From assembly GCF_007830125.1 (NCBI RefSeq), contig NZ_VLLG01000002.1, positions 382,985-446,984 of the forward strand: a stretch of 64,000 bases of DNA, read 5' to 3'. A model generated the notes under the pieces. The model ran no database searches, had not been told where the DNA came from, and saw nothing but the letters and a program-made list of their open reading frames with translations. A program made the translations under genes and the position numbers. The stretch comes from Chitinophaga japonensis (lineage in GTDB: Bacteria; Bacteroidota; Bacteroidia; Chitinophagales; Chitinophagaceae). How positions within the stretch are numbered: position 1 is the first letter of the stretch; every line of letters begins with the position of its first letter. Of this stretch, positions 60,948-64,000 are shown one piece after another.

Positions 60948-62162
60948 TTAACGGCTACCGGTACGGGCGCCGGGATACACGGTGATCCGCCTGCCTTTCA
61001 TTTCAAAGTGCACGGCCCCGGTCAGCTCCAGCATCTGCAGTACATCAGAGATGTCGCCAAAGCGGGACACGGTGCCCCATATGGCCCTGCCGCCAAAGTC
61101 CCCCTGGTATTCCACGGTTACATTGTACCATCTCGATACCCTTCGCATGACGCTTTGTATATCTTCATTGGAGAATTTGAAATAGCCGTTCTTCCAGGCA
61201 ATAGCGCCTTCGGTATCGCCGGGCGATACGTGCAGCGCGCCGGTATTGCCACGCAGCAGCGCCTGCTGTCCCGGGCGCAGCGTTACGGCCTGCTGCCCGT
61301 GCCGCACCTTTACCGCCCCTTCCAGCAAGGTAGTGCGGATATGGGCTTCGTCTGCATAGGCCATTACGTTGAAATGCGTGCCCAGCACCGCTATCTCCAT
61401 ATCCTTCACCATTACGGTGAAGGGCATGTGCGCATGGCCGGCCACTTCAAAATATGCCTCCCCGCTCAGCTCCACCTTTCTTTCCCTGCCGGTAAAAGCG
61501 GTAGGAAAACGCAGGGACGAGCCGGCATTGAGCCATACCCCGGTGCCATCGGGCAGGGTAAGCCGGAACTGCCCGCCGTGCGGTGTAGACAGGGTATTGT
61601 AGCGCAGCGCTGCCGCACCCGCATGTGCCGTGTACTGCAGTTGCCCGCCCTGCTGGCGTGCCGTGGCGCCGCCCTGCTGTATCACACGGTTGCCCGCGCT
61701 GTCCAGCGTTAGGGTGGAACCATCCGCCAGTGTAAGCACCGCCTTGTTGCTGCCCGGCGTTACGGTGGGTGCAGGCGAGGCCTGCTTTACTACGGGCTGC
61801 TGTTCTTTCCCGTTGAAAAGCCGCGCCAGCAGCATGCCGCCCAGGAGCAGCGCCACAGTGGCCGCTATGGCCGCTCCCAGCCGGTAGCGCCGGAGCGGAA
61901 GCACCCTGCGGGCAGGCGCAGGGGCCTCCTGTTCCGTTCCTTCCGCCATTCTTTCCGCTATAGCGGTCCTGATACGATCCACCACTTCGGGGTGATCGTA
62001 TTCGCCGGCCGCTTTTGCAGCCAGCTCCCTGTCCATCATATCCGCCAACACCTGCCTGTACTGCGGATCTTCCAGCAGCGCCGCCAGTAAGGCTTTGTCC
62101 GCCGCTGAAAAGGTGCCTGCTACATACCGGTGCACCAGGTCTTTAAACTGTTCAGAATTCAT
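60948..62162 (-). CDS. FecR-family anti-sigma factor
   Basis: The ATG at 62162 (MNSEQFKDLVHRYVAGTF) gives 404 residues; an upstream ATG at 62228 adds a non-conserved hydrophobic piece. The protein has an N-terminal sigma-binding part, a membrane helix (LGAAIAATVALLLGGMLLA) followed by a linker, a FecR domain (LDSAGNRVIQQGG ... LEGAVKVRHGQQAVTL), and a C-terminal DUF4974-like region (FSNEDIQSVMRRVSRWYNV). It sits between its sigma factor (74 nt) and SusC (36 nt). Confidence 0.93.
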   Translation of the reverse strand: MNSEQFKDLVHRYVAGTFSAADKALLAALLEDPQYRQVLADMMDRELAAKAAGEYDHPEVVDRIRTAIAERMAEGTEQEAPAPARRVLPLRRYRLGAAIAATVALLLGGMLLARLFNGKEQQPVVKQASPAPTVTPGSNKAVLTLADGSTLTLDSAGNRVIQQGGATARQQGGQLQYTAHAGAAALRYNTLSTPHGGQFRLTLPDGTGVWLNAGSSLRFPTAFTGRERKVELSGEAYFEVAGHAHMPFTVMVKDMEIAVLGTHFNVMAYADEAHIRTTLLEGAVKVRHGQQAVTLRPGQQALLRGNTGALHVSPGDTEGAIAWKNGYFKFSNEDIQSVMRRVSRWYNVTVEYQGDFGGRAIWGTVSRFGDISDVLQMLELTGAVHFEMKGRRITVYPGARTGSR

Positions 62163-62236
62163 ACGCTGTTCGTTTAAATAGACGCAGCAAAAAGGAAAGC
62201 AATAGGGTCCAACAGGAAAAAATTTCAAAAATATTT

Positions 62237-62830
62237 TTACAGCAGCTCATATACCAGCAGGAGCAGCAGGGACACCGCGTTGTCCATGTGGCGTTTTAAG
62301 TAGGAACGGAGAAAAAGCAGGGCCTGCACCATATGTTCATTCACGGTGCCTTTGGAGATGCCCAGTTCTCCCGCAATGCGCTCGTAGCTCATGCCTTCAA
62401 AGCGGCTCATGCGAAACACCTGCCGGCGCCGCGGGGGCAGCAGCTCTATGCCGCGCAGCAGGATGTCCGACAGTTGCCGGTATTCCAGTTGCAGGGATGG
62501 GGTGAGCAGGTCGGCGGTGTCTGTCACCTCCGCAGTGCCTTCCCGGCCTAACGCTTTTCTCAATTCCGAAATGGTACGGTTACGGGTCATGACGTGCAGG
62601 TAACCGGGAAAATTGTCAATGCCGGGCAGGCTGCTGCGCAGGTGCCATATTTTCAGGAAAATATCCTGGGTGATCTCCTCAGAAAGGGCGGGCTCCTTTA
62701 TATAAGTGAGCACGTGGGCATAAATAGCGCTGGCATAGGTATCTACCAGCAGGGAGAAAGCGCGCTGATCCCCTGCAGCGATGCGGCAAAGCAGCTCCTT
62801 TTGATTATTTAAATTCCCGTGTAATTCCAA
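62237..62830 (-). CDS. ECF-type RNA polymerase sigma factor
   Basis: The 197-residue protein has sigma region 2 (about 25-95, LSEEITQDIFLKIW) and region 4 (about 120-180, LPPRRRQVFRMSRFEGMSYERIAGELGISKGTVNEH). The C-terminus is an unusual hydrophobic run (AVSLLLLLVYELL) that is seen in other Bacteroidota sigma factors. It heads the sigma-FecR-SusC-SusD order that is classical for regulated glycan loci, and follows the fucosidase by 60 nt. Confidence 0.95.
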   Translation of the reverse strand: MELHGNLNNQKELLCRIAAGDQRAFSLLVDTYASAIYAHVLTYIKEPALSEEITQDIFLKIWHLRSSLPGIDNFPGYLHVMTRNRTISELRKALGREGTAEVTDTADLLTPSLQLEYRQLSDILLRGIELLPPRRRQVFRMSRFEGMSYERIAGELGISKGTVNEHMVQALLFLRSYLKRHMDNAVSLLLLLVYELL

Positions 62831-62890
62831 GGTATCAGCCCGCTTTGATATAGGTTTTTCCTACAGTTGTCAGGCTAAAAATAAAAAAAA

Positions 62891-64000
62891 TTACCTTCTC
62901 TCGTTATACACGCCCAACTCCGCGATGGCAGGCGCTTCACGGTATGTATCCACCAGGATACGCACCCGCTCCGCCCATACGCGGTCAAAGCGGTGGATCT
63001 TTACCCGGCCGGCCTTTTCACCGCTCAGCAGGGGCATCCACTTGCCATTGGCATAATATTCCAGGCGGTACTTTTGAATACGGGGCTCCCTTTCCACGAT
63101 GCTGATCATGTTAATGCCCTGCTCTTTACCCAGGTCCACTTCCCACCAGGGACTTTTTACAGCGGGATTCGACTGCCAGGCGCTCCTGAAATCATCATCA
63201 TTGGCAAAATCCATGATGTTCATATCATAGCCCCAACTGGAAGCGGCGGGCCTGTGCTTAGCCAGGTTGGAGGAGATCACCGGCGCTTCCGTGGCCGGCA
63301 GGGCGGGCAAGGGGCCCTCGTTCTTCCAGCGCTCCCCGATGGTCTTCAGGGCAGCCAGGGCATTGTCATCTATCAGGCCGTCGCGGTTGGGCGCTACGTT
63401 CAGGATAAAGTTGCAGAAAGCCTTGTTGAAAGGAATGATATTGTCATCCACCAGCTTCAGCGGGTCTTTTACCGGGGTGGTGGGGAAGTTGGGCTTCCAG
63501 AACCAGGCGCTGTTGATGGGCAGGCAGGAAAGCGCCGGCAGCGTGTTGGTGCTGGTGGCAATATGCTGACCGGCACCCTGCTCATACGATTTGATATCGG
63601 TGTAGAACAATCCATCCGCCGGGTACTTGGCGGCGTTCAGGTCCATCACCAGGCAGTTGGGCTGCAGGGATTTGATGAGACTGTAGATCTCCTCAAACGG
63701 CACATCGTCATAGGATATACGCGACCAGGGCGCATCCCAGCCGTCTATGATCAGCGCGGTGATGTCCCCGTAGTTCGTGAGCAATTCGGTGAGCTGCGCT
63801 TTTACCATATCAATATGCTGCGGCGTAATGTGGCCGGGGCGCAGCTTGTGATGCGTATCCAGGATGGAATAATAGAGCATCACCTTCAGCCCTTTCTTCC
63901 GGAAGGCGTCCACGTATTCCTTCACCACATCTCTTTTCAGGGGGCTGTGCATTACGTTGTAATCCGTTGTTCTGGTATCCCAGATACAGAAGCCGCTATG
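62891..64000 (-). CDS. Alpha-L-fucosidase (GH29), N-terminus beyond the right edge
   Basis: The frame is open to the window edge: upstream of the internal ATG at 63952 it reads HSGFCIWDTRTTDYNV, matching the HDGFxLWxTxxTDYN motif of GH29 fucosidases, followed by MHSPLKRDVVKEYVDAFRKKGL. A candidate nucleophile is in ALIIDGWDAPW. The C-terminal part (about the last 140 residues) resembles an F5/8 carbohydrate-binding domain (NPAVKSPWWEVDLGKEQGI). It would remove fucose from glycans taken up through the SusC/D pair of the same locus. Confidence 0.9.
   Translation of the reverse strand, partial: HSGFCIWDTRTTDYNVMHSPLKRDVVKEYVDAFRKKGLKVMLYYSILDTHHKLRPGHITPQHIDMVKAQLTELLTNYGDITALIIDGWDAPWSRISYDDVPFEEIYSLIKSLQPNCLVMDLNAAKYPADGLFYTDIKSYEQGAGQHIATSTNTLPALSCLPINSAWFWKPNFPTTPVKDPLKLVDDNIIPFNKAFCNFILNVAPNRDGLIDDNALAALKTIGERWKNEGPLPALPATEAPVISSNLAKHRPAASSWGYDMNIMDFANDDDFRSAWQSNPAVKSPWWEVDLGKEQGINMISIVEREPRIQKYRLEYYANGKWMPLLSGEKAGRVKIHRFDRVWAERVRILVDTYREAPAIAELGVYNERR

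Overview
The window looks like chromosome from a member of the Bacteroidota, most likely the family Chitinophagaceae (Chitinophaga-like). The signs are three SusC-type TonB-dependent receptors (one cut by the left edge), two with SusD partners in the window; ECF sigma / FecR pairs; type IX secretion sorting domains; gliding-motility-type C-terminal domains; GC-rich coding sequence; and several promoters matching the Bacteroidota consensus TAnnTTTG. No rRNA, tRNA, CRISPR array, transposase, integrase or phage gene was found.

Layout. (1) 1-4150: an STN-domain SusC cut by the left edge, its FecR anti-sigma, and an ECF sigma factor, all on the minus strand. An oppositely oriented, AT-richer block (methyltransferase, VOC protein, PIN-domain toxin-antitoxin pair) sits between sigma and FecR. 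(2) 4186-16108: an eight-gene minus-strand operon (SusC, SusD, RbtT-like polyol permease, 2-hydroxyacid dehydrogenase, LsrK-like FGGY kinase, D-ribulokinase-like FGGY kinase, histidine phosphatase, GDPD-type phosphodiesterase). A DeoR-family regulator is divergent at 16514. The operon looks like uptake and phosphorylation of a polyol or pentulose. (3) 17374-20035: a GNAT-like protein, a small unknown protein and an aldo/keto reductase. (4) 20042-26372: a nitrate reduction module. It has a cytoplasmic-type molybdoenzyme, a four-cluster ferredoxin subunit, a Tat-type Rieske protein, a cytochrome-b-like membrane subunit and a tiny membrane protein, with a NarK-type transporter divergent from them. 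(5) 26375-32225: a DHFR-family protein, two secreted proteins (T9SS metallophosphoesterase and beta-helix/LamG protein) and an uncharacterised 163-residue protein.

(6) 32226-32870: a non-coding stretch with a highly structured repeat array, the most unusual feature of the window. Thirteen copies of an AAATTG-centred palindromic arm are present, and eight of them pair around four CCCC-N6-GGGG cores with arm-to-core centre distances of about 21 bp each time. (7) 32871-44714: two giant type-B T9SS surface proteins. The smaller is a paralogue of the C-terminal third of the larger. (8) 44791-55595: a TPR histidine kinase and LuxR-type response regulator, a CPBP protease and beta-propeller protein, a TonB siderophore-type receptor with a GlxA-like regulator, and a second DHFR-family protein, an OmpA protein and a VOC protein. 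(9) 55704-64000: a polysaccharide-utilisation locus with alpha-L-fucosidase (cut by the right edge), ECF sigma, FecR, STN-SusC and SusD.

Between the genes are several families of inverted repeats: polypurine/polypyrimidine hairpins, CCTGNCAGG palindromes and the AAATTG family, which recurs as a solo copy near 1661. A 17-nt motif, GTTAAG-NN-ATTATTAA-N, lies in the same orientation upstream of the sigma factor, the FecR gene and the first SusC. All functional statements come from reading translated motifs and gene order; no database search was possible.
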